Shown piece after piece: positions 48,456-60,317 of a DNA stretch of 64,000 nt. The translations under genes were made by a program, and so were the position numbers. Position 1 is the first letter of the stretch. Every line of letters starts with the position of its first letter. Below the pieces are notes generated by a model. It saw only the letters and a list, made by a program, of their open reading frames with translations. It was not told where the DNA came from and ran no database searches. The stretch lies in contig JAQFVV010000003.1 of assembly GCA_028023455.1 (NCBI GenBank), positions 332,001-396,000 on the forward strand, read 5' to 3'. This DNA comes from Epiperipatus broadwayi (lineage: Eukaryota > Onychophora > Udeonychophora > Euonychophora > Peripatidae).

Positions 48456-49823
48456 TATATATAAATGATAAAGATGTACCAGATGATTGGAAGAATGCAG
48501 AAATAATATTATTATTTTAAAAAGGTGATAAAGAAGATATTAGAAATTATAGACCTATCAGCCTTTTATCAGTTTTATACAAAATTTTCACCAAAATAAT
48601 TACAACTAGTCTACAAAGAACATTGGATTTCCACCAACCAAGAGAACAAGCTGGAATTAAAAGTGGATTTAGTACAGTAGATCATATCCAGGTATTGAGA
48701 GAAGTTATAGAAAGGACAAATGAATATGAGTTGCCATTATGTTTTGGATTTGTAGATTATGAAAAGGCATTTCATTCTATAAAAATTTCTTCAGTGATTA
48801 AAGCATTGGATTATCAAGGTATAGATCCAGGATATTGTCATATTTTAAAGAATATATATAAAAATGCAACAGCAACAATTAGATTACATAATGATACTGG
48901 GAAAGTTAACATTGAGAAATGTGTAAGACAACATGACTTCATATGTCCAAAACTTTTTACAGCAGTGTTGCAAAAAGTATTTTGTGGATTAAAATGGAAA
49001 ACTAAAGGAGTGAAAGTGCATGGAGATTATTTAAATCATTTAGATTTTGCAGATGATATAGTTGTTTTTGAAAATAATGCTTCAGAGCTGCAGGAAATGT
49101 TGCAGGAGTTATCACATGAAAGTAGGAAAGTAGGACTAAAGATAAATGTTAAAAAGACTAAAATAATGTTTAATCGATTTGCTCAAAATATGAAAATAAA
49201 GATTGATTATGATGAATTAGAAGAAGTTAACAGTTACAAATATCTTGGTCAGATTATTAATACAGATAAAAACATAATGGATGAAATTAATCATAGAATT
49301 AAACTTGTTTGTAGTGCTTTTGGTAGAGATAACTTGATATTAAAAGGAAATATGCCTATGGGTTTGAAAAGAAAGTGTTTTAACAAATATGTTTTACCAG
49401 TTCTTACTTATGGATCTGAGACTTAGACACTTAATAAAAGAGCAATGTAGAGACTCCAGATCACTCAAAGAAGTATGGAGCAATGCATGTTGGGAGAAAC
49501 AAGAAGAGATCGAGAATGCAATGTATGGGTAAGAGAACTAATGGGTGTTACTGACCTCATTGAAAAAATTAAAAGATTGAAATGGAGTTGGGCTGGACAT
49601 TGTGCTAGAAGAGATAACAATAGATTGGCAATTAAAATCTTAAACTGGATTCCAAGCTATTGTAAAAGACCCAGAAAGAGATCACATGTGAGATGGATGG
49701 ATGAAATAAGGAAGTGCGCAGGGTTGAGGTGGAGAAGAGAAGCTACAGATCAGAGAAGATGGATTAAACTTGGAGAAACCTTCATCCTGCAGTGGATTAA
49801 TAATGGTTGATGATGATGATGAT
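48456..49823 (+). pseudogene. RTE-clade LINE, 5'-truncated copy
   Basis: Translation from about 48456 gives DVPDDWKNAEIILLF, a stop, then KGDKEDIRNYRPISLL and the rest of an insect-type RTE reverse transcriptase. REQAGIKSGFSTVDHIQVL and VDYEKAFHS follow, and the catalytic LDFADDIVVF is intact (FADD near 49045). The C-terminus TYGSET is followed by a stop where Trp is expected (49424-49426) and another nearby, then continues in the same frame through LKWSWAGHCARRDNNR to FILQWINNG, ending at 49810. The 3' tail is (TGA)n at about 49808-49823. The endonuclease is absent, which is the usual 5' truncation of target-primed reverse transcription. This is the best-preserved RTE copy here but cannot make protein. 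Confidence 0.92.
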
Positions 49824-49828
49824 ACATA

Positions 49829-50352
49829 TTGTCTATACTAACTTAACACAATTAGAAGGGAGCTTGAAAAATGAATTCAATTTATTTCTAATTACATTAT
49901 GTTTAATATAGACAATATATATGTATTTAAATATTACATATTCAGCCTATATTCTACCTATTCCCTCATCTTTATATTTAAATGGACATATTAAGGATTT
50001 ACGTGTTAGGAGTCAAAGTGACTTAAAGTCAACATGGGTAAGCATTGAGCATTCCATGCTCAGATTTTCAATAATAAGGATAGCTGAAGAGTTGAAAGGT
50101 GGAGAAGACTGAAGCTTGTCCATTAAAATTTGAAGATTTGCTACCTTAATATAAACAGGGCAGTGATTGTATATATGTATAGAATGTGGTGATCTGGACC
50201 AATTGATAAATGCTGGTTTAACACAAAATATGTACATTGGAGGTTATTTATCTTTTTCACATGTGTATCACTTGGATAGATGAAGTGTATAGCTGTAGGA
50301 AGCTTGAAAGTCTGAGTTCAAGTCCCTTCTAATTTCATTAAGTTTAGTATAG

Positions 50353-50358
<6 letters not shown>
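49829..50358 (+). mobile_element. Long-inverted-repeat element family A, copy abutting the RTE tail
   Basis: The outer ends TTGTCTATACTAACTTAA and AATTAGAAGGGA (left) mirror TCCCTTCTAATTTCATTAAG and TTTAGTATAGACAA (right), giving terminal repeats of about 45 bp. The interior follows the family: TATTTAAATGGA, then GTGACTTAAAGTCAACATGG, then GTTTAACACAAAATATGTAC. A tRNA-like GAGTTCAAGTCCC lies near the right end. The long left arm present in the 12.95-kb copy is mostly missing here. The element starts within a few bases of the RTE (TGA)n tail. Confidence 0.72.

Positions 50359-50425
<67 letters not shown>
50357..50425. repeat. (TA)n microsatellite split by GAAGA
   Basis: Two TA tracts of about 30 and 35 bp are separated by GAAGA, and a second GAAGAT follows. 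A short unit of TA-tract plus GAAGA has been duplicated. Confidence 0.9.
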
Positions 50426-50428
<3 letters not shown>

Positions 50429-50429
50429 G

Positions 50430-51925
50430 ATATTGATCCATATTAGGTATTTTAAAAATATGCTTGGTAAGTAAATCAAAAATTCAAATATAAATATTAA
50501 AAATATTCAATGGTTTTTAACAACCTCAGAGTTAAAATGTTTTATATAGCTAACTTACAACTGGAAAATATATTTTCTCATAAATAAAGAATTTAAAATA
50601 CATTTTTGATGTCTCATTCCATTCATTAACAATTCTAAAAATATAAATAATAAAAACATGGAAATAATGATGTTTGTCAAATTTATCAAATTATGTATTA
50701 TGGATAAACATGAGAAAATTGAAAGAAGAGAATAATATAAAAAATTCATTTTCATAATAGAGAATAAAGTTTTTCAGAAATCTATATTTTTTAAGTACAA
50801 GAAATAAGCTGGTTATTTATTTGAACCCATTAAAGCTAAAATCATTTGTTTAGAAACAATAAAAATTGGAAAATAAAAATATTTGTTACAAAATCTCTGA
50901 AAAACATCCCTTAAGAAACAATTGTGTTCCACTCAACAAGCACTACTTTTTAATTTTTAATGACTATATATATATGTATATAATAGTTCTATTACACTAG
51001 ATGATACATTATGTTTTCCTATCACAGTACACATTATTTCATATTTTTGTTTTATATACTTTTGATAACATTTAAAATAATTGAAATATCTCAAACATTT
51101 TAACTATAGCATATTATGATATAGCTAAGGCATTTAAGATCTTTCATTTTTTTTTGAAGAAGCTATATCAAAGATATAATTTAAAAAATAAGTTTTTTTA
51201 GATCTTTTACAGATTTTTTTAGAACATTTGAAATTAATCTTTAGTAATTATGGTAATGACAAAAAAAATCTAAACCTTGTTAAGTAGACCAAATGTAAAA
51301 TAAATAAATAAATCATAGTTATATAACAAACCTAAAATAAATAAATGAATTATAGTTATATAAATAAAAAAAATAGAAAAATATTTATACCTGTTAGATC
51401 CAAACCAAATTTATGAAAATGCATGAAATAAAAAGAATATAACATTAATAAAATTATAAATAAAAGCAAACAGCTTAGCTATAACTTAAATATAATATAC
51501 ACATAACATTACCAATTATGCAATTAACATATTACAGAATCGAATCATATTTATATGAATGAGAATATTTAAATACTTTTTTATTAACTCACTTTAAAAT
51601 TAAAATATAAAATGTTGTGCCTTATATCTTAATTAGATAAGAACTAGAGAGTGGTCAAACGATTTATAATGTAAACATAAAAAGTTAATTTGTCAATAAA
51701 AATCTCAAATAATGTTTTTCAAAGTAAAATGTAAAAAATGTAGAAAAAAATAACTTTATTCAGTAAAATCTTTATATGACATTAAATATAAAAATTTAAA
51801 TTTAAATAAATCACTCACATTCACTATAACTTGATACTTTTTAATATTTTCTTCAACGTTTTAATTGTTTTGACACCTTCAGAATTGATTATATTTTTTA
51901 GAATTATAAGTAAAACACTTTTTAG
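50430..51925. other. AT-rich non-coding stretch
   Basis: No gene is recognised. A small duplication with CATAGTTATATAACAAACCT and a related copy lies at about 51300-51365. Confidence 0.55.
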
Positions 51926-51929
51926 TCAA

Positions 51930-52001
51930 GCGTTGGTGGCCTAGTGATTAGCATAGCTGCCTTCCAAGTAATTGGCCTGGGTTCACTTTTTGGCCAATGC
52001 T
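51930..52001 (+). tRNA. tRNA-Gly(UCC)-like gene, probably a pseudogene or SINE head
   Basis: The 72-nt segment starts GCGTTGGTGG and ends GGCCAATGC. The anticodon loop CTTCCAA gives anticodon UCC. Length and box A (TGGCCTAGTGATTAGCATAG) follow the conserved eukaryotic tRNA-Gly(UCC). The acceptor stem can pair over seven positions with one G-U. The T stem is weak: CTGGG against TTTGG pairs mostly by G-U because several C residues have become T, and box B reads GGTTCACTT, not GGTTCGATT. A T-run for Pol III termination lies near 52020. The C-to-T pattern suggests a decaying copy. Confidence 0.7.
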
Positions 52002-52009
52002 TTGACATA

Positions 52010-52305
52010 TAAAAAAACACTTTTTAAAGAACTCATTTCAGAGAAAAGGTCACCAACAATTGCTTGGTGATGAGTGTTTGAACATTTTTATCATTTAAAT
52101 TTTGCCCTTATTTAAAAATAGTTAGATATTCATTCATAAATCACTATTAAAGACTAAATGCTCATAATTGATTTACTATTTAAATAAAAATCTTAAGCCT
52201 GAATAGCCTAGGGGAAAAGAGAAGTTTTACCTGGCTTCACATGAACTCATATTACAGATATGACAGAAAAATGTGATACTACTACATTCATGAGGTCCAT
52301 AACAT
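52010..52305. other. Non-coding
   Basis: Nothing recognised except a possible SINE tail directly after the tRNA-like segment. Confidence 0.4.
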
Positions 52306-52308
52306 GCA

Positions 52309-52406
52309 ACTACACTACATCATATATATATATATTATAGGGGATTACAGCATTTTGACTACACTACATCATATATATATATATTATAGGGGATTACAGC
52401 ATTTTG
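52309..52406. repeat. Perfect 49-bp tandem duplication
   Basis: ACTACACTACATCATATATA...GCATTTTG at 52309-52357 is repeated exactly at 52358-52406. Identity of both copies, including the TA run, points to a very recent duplication or an assembly artefact. Confidence 0.95.
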
Positions 52407-52409
52407 ACC

Positions 52410-54439
52410 ATTATTTTAAATTTTAAATTAACATATATTTATTAATTTTTTTTTTTTTTACATATTTGCACCATTTCTGTATTCTGAAGAAGAGCACAAA
52501 ACTGATTGAAATGCCAATAAAGAAGCCATGAAATGTAGCATATTTATGTAATTAATTTAAATGCAAAATATTAAACAATTTCATTTTTGCATATTCCTAA
52601 TTATTCTTATACTTCTAAATATATCTCTAACCCAATTCTTTATGTGTATGGCTAACTTAAACCAAATATAAGAATGTTTTAAAGCTAAAGATTTTTAGAA
52701 AAAATGTTAATTTGGTCAAATAATTTCAACTGTTGGCTTCAAATTGTTGTTCTGAAGTCATAATGTTATGTGAGCATCCAATAGCTACAATACAATAAAT
52801 ATATTTTCTTTTACTCAATCTTTTTTATGCCTCAACATTTTAAATAGGTTTATTTCAATTAATTATTTTTGTTTCCTATCAAACACAAACCTCTAGATAA
52901 ATATTAAAATAATTTTTTTATTTCCAAATTAAAACCCTATTTGTTTATTATAAGGCATGTACAGTGCAATAATTCTAATTTCTTAAATTTGGCATCCTTT
53001 AAAATCAAATTTATGAGTGAGAAGCTTCTCAAGTTTTTATTATTGCCATATATTATTTTAATAAGAATAATAATTTTTTAAGTAATAATTTTTTATTTAA
53101 TTTTGAATATTCATATTTAAAATAATAATAAATAGTTTAATAAATAAAGTAACTTACTCTCCTATATTTTTAAATAAAAATTTTTTAAAAAAAAACTCCC
53201 ACCATACTTTTAAGTAAATATTTGTACATTAATATTCCCATTTATTATAAATATCACATTCATTATCTCATCCTTTAATAAAACTTTACCCAGTTTTTTT
53301 TTTCCATTATTCTGTTACTAATAATGTTATTCCTAGAAAGGATAGGATAAAATTTATGGATTTGTTTTAAATGTAATAGTCTTTTATAACCCACATCAAT
53401 GAAATTATTATTAAATACAAACGCAATCAAATAAAAGTTTATATAAGCAACCATGCATGTATTTATTTAATGAAATACTTGTTCATACAATTAATTATTT
53501 TTCTATTGTTTGAAATTCTAACACAAAATTATGAAGATAGATTGCAGAACATAATGAAAAGATACTTTAAGTATGTTGTTTTAAAATTACCTGTGATTAG
53601 TAAAACATTTTTTTTTTTAAAAAAAAAAAAAGAATATTGACTGATGTAGTGCTTTTTAAAAAAAAAACATGTTTCATGTAATTTTGATGCACATGGATTT
53701 ATTCATATAGAGTTTCTAAAATAAAAAAATGCCTAATTTTATATTAAAAAATATAATCATAATTATAGAAATTCTGCCATTATTATAATAAGATATATTT
53801 CATTTAAATTTTATAATTTCGTAAGTCAATGTAAAGTAAATATTGGTTTGTAAAAGCTTTACTATAATTGAATTGTTACTAATCTGTTGTATGTGCTTAG
53901 TAAGATTGAATTAAATTTCTATTTTGTAATTTAATTATGTTTTTTTTTTAGAAGAAAATAATTGCAGCAATATTTAGCAAAGACAAGAGAATTTGAAAGA
54001 AACAACAACTTTATACTTAAATCATCTGACTTAAAGTTTGTACAGACAAAATTAATAAATGTTAAAAATATCTACATTCTATTTTACAAGATTTTTCTCT
54101 ATTAACTCTAAACATATGCTTTAAAATACATATTAAGATGTTTAGAACTAAATAGATTTCTAAAAGTAGCAGATTTTTATGAGTTGTTATGAATGACTAA
54201 TTTAGTGAAAATGTAAATCATGAAGATAATTTGAAATGGAAGAACATTTTTGTATCACATTTTAATTCCAAAATTGATTTAATTAATAAAAAAACATTAA
54301 TAGTTGCATGAACTGGAATATTGATGATATTATTTACTTATTGTGGATGCCATTTTAAAATCAATAATCGATTTAAGTTCATAAAAATATATAGATAGTC
54401 AAAGTGGAAGCAGAAAAACATATTTAAAAACTGATTTAT

Positions 54440-54440
<1 letters not shown>
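52410..54440. other. AT-rich non-coding region
   Basis: No gene or family repeat is recognised. Homopolymer A and T runs are common (for example near 53611-53630). Confidence 0.55.

Positions 54441-54534
<94 letters not shown>
54441..54534. repeat. (AAT)n-(ATT)n palindromic microsatellite
   Basis: About 12 AAT units run directly into about 19 ATT units with the turn near 54477, forming one perfect inverted repeat of at least 70 bp. It may mark two LINE tails joined head to head or an inverted slippage event. Confidence 0.93.
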
Positions 54535-54537
<3 letters not shown>

Positions 54538-54539
54538 AT

Positions 54540-57255
54540 TTTTTAACATACAAAACTACAGCATTAAGTCAATTAAAAACTTGTATCACAATTAATAGCC
54601 AGTATAAGTAACAAATTATGCAGATGCCACAATACATTCTTTCTTGTAAGATTAGTAATATTTTTTAAAAAATATATAATAGAATAACATTATCATTAGT
54701 AAAATCTTGATTATAAGTATTATGGAAACAAAATAAAAAAGATTTTAATATGTTAGAATAACAAAACTTAATGTAAAATGAATTACCTTTGTGTGTTTTA
54801 TGTAAACAATTATTAACAGTAATATTTGACATTCTGTTTTTTAAAATAATTTTCTGGATAACTTACATAAGAATTTAAAATCTCTAATTTTTCTTTTAAC
54901 AGATAAAGTTAAATAATTGTTATTTAACTTAACATATTTAGATAATTTACTGTAGATTACTTAAATTCTGATAATATCTTATTTGGAACTTGAGTTCCAA
55001 ACAACAGATTTTTATTCTAAAATAGACAGAACCAAAGGGAGAAACAATTTATGCTTTGCAGTATAAAGTAAATTTAAATTTTTTAAAAGAATTTAATAAT
55101 TAAAACTAGAAGATAAAAATTGACCAGCATATAAATACAGATATAAAGCTATATTTCAAACAAATCAATTAACAAATCACTTCATTTCAAACTTTAAAAG
55201 GCCAAAAAATGACATTCTAATCTTTTTAAAAGCATATTTAGTCACTTTATATTGCAACTTTGATAAAATTTTTATCATTGGTCAACTGTTTCCAAATTTT
55301 TCATTGTATTAATTTATACCAAAACATTTCTTTCTATTTTCATCCTTTGCTTTAAAAACTGTGAATGCCATAGTAATTAGTGTGAAACGACCTCCAAAAT
55401 TGATGAGTCTCACAATTTATTATTATTCTTGACTTTTATTCTGCTTTTAAAGTCAAGTTTTTTATGTTTCCTTTAGAGTTAATTTTCTTCAAACTAATCA
55501 AGAGCCACTTATAGCTAGCTTTGAAAATCAATGAATACTCCATGGTAATACTATTATATCCATAGCTTCAAAAAAGATTTTGGCTTTTGTTTTTATTACT
55601 AAAGACTTAGAAATTAAAACTGAAATAAAATAACTCATGCATCTCTATGATTTTTACCTAGATCAACTATCTGACAATTGGTCAATAACAATATGTTTTA
55701 ATGATAATAGTTTCATGCTATTGTTTCATTTACTACATAACTAAATGAGCAAGTTGGCTTGATTATAAAATCTTATGTTTTTTTTTAAAAATTGAGACTA
55801 TTAATCTGAATAATATAAAGCAATATAAGTTTATTAAGTTTGACTTTGAATACTGTGTTTTCAATGATGAAAATAAAAGCTAAGATCTGTTCTGGAATGT
55901 TTATAAAATATCATTACTACATGGTGTCTGTTGATTAGACAAGTTTACACTAGATGCCTCTAGAGTTTAAATAAAATGTTTATTGGAAACACAAAAATGT
56001 TGACAAATTCATGTAAGATATTTTCATTGGTAATTTTTATGAATATTTTCTATTTTTCAATTTTTTTTTTTTTGTTTCTGTTTTTGGAATTTTTACTGTC
56101 TTTTCCATGAATCTTTTTTTTTATAGGTATATATAAATTGGTCTTATGTATTTTTTTTTTTTTTTGACGATATATAAAATGGGTTTTGTTTTCTGTTTTT
56201 TTTTTTTTTTTTTTGAAACTTTTTCTTTTATCTATTTCTTTGATTTCTTTTATTTGACATAATGGACTTTAATATAACTTTTTATGACTTTTTTTTCTTT
56301 TATTGCTGGTATCAACTCTTGATAGATATGGGGGGGGGGCGGTTAGAATAATTTATATTGTTAAATTTAAAACAAATAACTGATATTAGTACTATGTGAT
56401 TTTCAATTTTTTGTTTTAAATAATAAATGAACTAAAAAAATATTTCATTTTATCATGAATGCAAAATCATTTGCAACTTTTTTTTTTATTTTGAAAAATC
56501 AATTGAACTTTGCTGAAACTTTGAAATGGGAAATATATTTGTCTTCTTCATATTAAAAATAAATTATTGTTGAAAAATATAAGTTTTCTAATTAAATTTT
56601 GAATATATAGAACATTATTTTCTGAACTAAAGTCATTTGATACATTAATTAACCTAATTACAAATTATCTATAAAAATTAATGCATAATATATATATTGT
56701 GCACTTTTTATTAGCTCAGACTATTCTAAAATAAAATTTTAGTGTATAATTTTAAATTTTACAAATCCAATAATATTTACTTATTAAAAGAAGACAATAA
56801 TGACGAATTAGATCATAAGATTTAAACTCGGTTTTAGCTAATGGAAATTTATAAATGATTTTAACTCAAAATACATATAGAAAATAACCTACAGAGTCAT
56901 ATATGTGCAGATGGATGAACAATTAATATTATTTGGAGTTTAAAACCAGTGAAGTTTAAATTGTAATTTTGTAAACATAATGCGTAGTAGGGACTAATAA
57001 TTATTGTGGGTGCGCATTTGATTTTAAACATAGAAATTAGTTATCTTCAAATCTTACTATATTTAAAAGTAAATAAATAAAGTTTAATTTTAAAAAATAC
57101 TGATTTAAAATTAAAACAGTAAATTCTATCTTTATTTAAATTCTAAAAAATATTGTATTTTAATATTTTTTTTAAAAAAAGGAAAATCGGTCATTTTAAA
57201 ATAATAAACCAAAAACTTTCAAAATAAATAATTGTTTCATAGAAAAAAGTGGGAA
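54540..57255. other. AT-rich non-coding region with a strand-biased T tract
   Basis: No gene is recognised. From about 56030 to 56330 the plus strand is dominated by T runs (several of 10 or more), ending in a run of ten G at 56330-56339. This is a strongly asymmetric tract. Confidence 0.6.
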
Positions 57256-57575
57256 AATATTAGCCAATCAAAGAATTTCAAACAATCTTGGAATATGAAA
57301 TTCAAGAGAGGAAAAAAAAAGAGAGCTTCTTGATCGTAAAGTTGAAGTAACTAAGTTTTTTTTTCTTGGTGATATTTTTTTTTTAAAAAAAACAAAGTTG
57401 GATTAAAATTCCTAAAACCTTATGATTTACAACTCTATATTAATATACATGGATAATTATAAGCTCTGTTGTTAAAATAATGGAATAAATTAATCGTTTT
57501 TCTACTGGGCAAGTCAATAATCGGAATTCCCAATAATCTCTTGAAAATTAATAAGTATTGAAGAAATAATTGGAG

Positions 57576-57890
57576 ATGAATAGTCAACGAATATATTCAC
57601 GGAAAAATAACAATAATTGTGCCATAGGGAAAATGAACTGCAGTAATACACAAAAGGAAATAAATAAACACCGTAAATATCCAGTAAGGATAGATAAAAA
57701 AATAGTATATCTCTTGGAAACAGTTAAGTATATATATTTAAAATTCAATGGAACTAAATTAGTAATAAATAAAAGGGTTCATTATTATTCTGGATATATT
57801 ATTTATTTTGAGCCATACCAGCATGGATGTCAGTTTTATAAAGTTTTAGCTGAAAAAAAAAAAAAAAAACGTTGCACGATGCATTTTTAA
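57576..57890 (+). CDS. Hypothetical 104-aa basic ORF
   Basis: The ORF begins at an ATG at 57576 and ends at 57890. It is the longest ORF in the window outside repeats and TEs with no family match. The product is lysine- and asparagine-rich, with an aromatic centre around VYLLETVKYIYLKFNGTK and FEPYQHGCQFYKVL, and a run of five Lys from a 17-base A tract. A CCAAT box in good context (TTAGCCAATCAAAG, near 57263) lies about 300 bp upstream. It may be a chance ORF, one exon of a gene, or a fragment next to a retroposon A-tail. No function is assigned. Confidence 0.2.
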   Translation: MNSQRIYSRKNNNNCAIGKMNCSNTQKEINKHRKYPVRIDKKIVYLLETVKYIYLKFNGTKLVINKRVHYYSGYIIYFEPYQHGCQFYKVLAEKKKKKRCTMHF

Positions 57891-57894
57891 TTGA

Positions 57895-59530
57895 AATAAT
57901 AAGTGTGCTTTTTACTATGGAGAGAAATATATATCATATAAAGTAAATAAAGCAAGCCACAAATAAATTTTTATTACTAAACAAAGAACAAAACAAGGAT
58001 TATTGTTGTAGTAACTCAAATACCTAGCGAATCTTAGGATAAGCAGAATCTTCAAAAAATAAGGAAAAATAAAAACATTATGATAAGTTTATGGAGTGTG
58101 GAACAACTAGAAGATTTAAAATTGTTCTTATACTTTAGCTGAGAGTTAAAACAGAACTTCTTTCTAATGTTAGTATTTATATTTTTAATCGATGATTTGT
58201 TAGTATAATGGGGGGGGGGAGGGAGAAAACTAATTTAATAAGGAATTAATTCAAGTGTTGTTATATTAATAGTTATTTAATAATTCGGTTAAGTTTAAAG
58301 ATTATGAATCCTTTAAATAAATAAATATACTCGATATTTTAGTATGAAAGGGTATTTAAAATGATATATACATACTCCAAAGAGCAGGTTATATATACAT
58401 GTACAAATGGATAAACTAAAAAAAAACAATGATTTTGTTCTTATGTGAAAGATAAAAGTAGTAATTTTGTTTGCTTACCAACCTCCAGAATTATAACCCT
58501 ATATTCTCATTTATTTTTTGTATTGTTACTTAATCATCAAGTACTACTATTATGTAGAGGTTAAACTAATGAACCATGAATGGAAAAAAAAATGATTGTT
58601 TAATAAACTAAATATGTGATATATAGTTCACATACATAGGGATAAATATCTCAACATATAATGGGAAATCATTAGTTTTGTTTGATAATAATACTCTAAA
58701 GATTAATTTTCTGTTGTTATTATTATTATAATATATATGTATTATTTTGTTATGTTATTTTAAATTTGATATTAATGGAAATGTTTATTATCATTTGTAA
58801 TGAATATTATTAAAATGATTGTTTTAAAAGTTTTATTAAATTCCAATTGCTGCATGTCTTTTCTGGGCTCATTTTCACCACATCACACAACTTAAAATGT
58901 ACAGTCAAAATTAAAATGAAAAGTCAATTCAATTTAAAGCAAATCTAACAGTTTAATAAGCATAAATCTCTTAGTAAAGATTTTTTTTTACTTGTTACAT
59001 GCTGCCTTGATCCCATAGGTCATTGATGACATTGCCAATTATTAAAATGTATTTATTAATATAAAATTAAATGATACATTAGTTATTAGTGAAAGTATTA
59101 GTGTTAATCACAGTTTAGTTAATAATATTATTTTAATATTCAGTATTGAAGAACATACATATAAAGCTTGACTATGAATTTAAATTATAAGCCTTTCTTA
59201 ATTTGTACACTATCCATGGAAATCTGTAAAATCCCTCTTGATATTCCATAGGTAGTATGAAGAATTAATAAATCAATGATTTTCCTGAGATCTCCTTATT
59301 TTAAAGTTATTCTTGTGATTATTGCCAATCTTAATTATTAAACATAATATGAATCAAAGTTTATCTGTAATTATCTAACAGATTAATTTAATGAGTGATT
59401 GAATTAAAACTTAATAGTTATAAATATAAAATAATATATTAGATATTATTGTTAGTCATGAGAGTATGTAGATACTTAATAAGGAGGAGTATCTGGGTAT
59501 TCTTATGCCATTGAACAAGTATTTTGCATT
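57895..59530. other. AT-rich non-coding stretch
   Basis: No gene is seen. A G run (58210-58219) followed by AGGGAG stands out in the AT background. Confidence 0.55.
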
Positions 59531-59537
59531 TGTTTAA

Positions 59538-60040
59538 TGTTAAGGGGATGTGATCTGTTTATAGGTAAACGAGTCTCATATTGATTAGATTTAAAACATA
59601 TCTTATTTTAGAAATATTTACTCATGTCAAAGTAACATGGGATAGATACTAATCTTATCTAAATTCAATTGTTATAGTTAAAGAAAATGGTCGGGATATA
59701 GTAAGTTTATTAATAGAACCTAACCCGAATCCAAGTAGGGCCTAATATAAGGGACTTGGAAACTCTGCTTAGGGTCATACCACCTATAGACAGGCCACAG
59801 TATATAAACCCCCTTATGGCGCCCATATGAGTGGCAGGATTAGTAAACTAATCATTGATTATCATGATTGATTTATATAAAAAATGCCTAACACATTAAT
59901 TGAATTATTAGATATAGTTCAAATAATAATTTTTTTTATATTTTATTTTGTTAGAATATTAAATAAAGGCTAGTCTAATGTGGCTATGTGATCAGTAGGC
60001 AAATCATACATAGATTGATAATTGATGTATGAATAATTCA
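59538..60040 (+). promoter_or_regulatory. Candidate 5' LTR of the gypsy element
   Basis: TATATAAA at 59801-59808 and AATAAA at 59962-59967 are spaced like the U3-R and R-U5 signals of an LTR. The preceding 100 bp are notably richer in G+C. A TGTTAAGGGG start at 59538 and an ATTCA end at 60040 would give TG...CA termini and about 503 bp. The boundaries are guesses because the 3' LTR is outside the window, and no clear tRNA primer-binding site follows. Confidence 0.45.
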
Positions 60041-60317
60041 TGCGGTGGTTGTGGTGATGATGTTGAGAAAAGAAAGTATGCAATTTGTTTATATAAATTT
60101 GAGTTTATTGTAAATAAATAGTTATAAATATTGTTTATGGTATCTAATGATAGATATCATGAAAATGAAATATAATTGATTTATCAAGTTATTTGAGGGA
60201 GTTGTTGATTGTTGGAATAGCCTAGTAGAAAATATTTTTTATGAAATTGAACTAAGTCATATTTTTTAAGGAAAAATAGCATAGTGCTTTAGTGAAAAAA
60301 AATTGTATTTTTCAAAA

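Noticed and set aside
60303-60317. Five extra residues at the Gag N-terminus
   Set aside because: They would need a TTG start; the ATG at 60318 has a good context and is the likely start.
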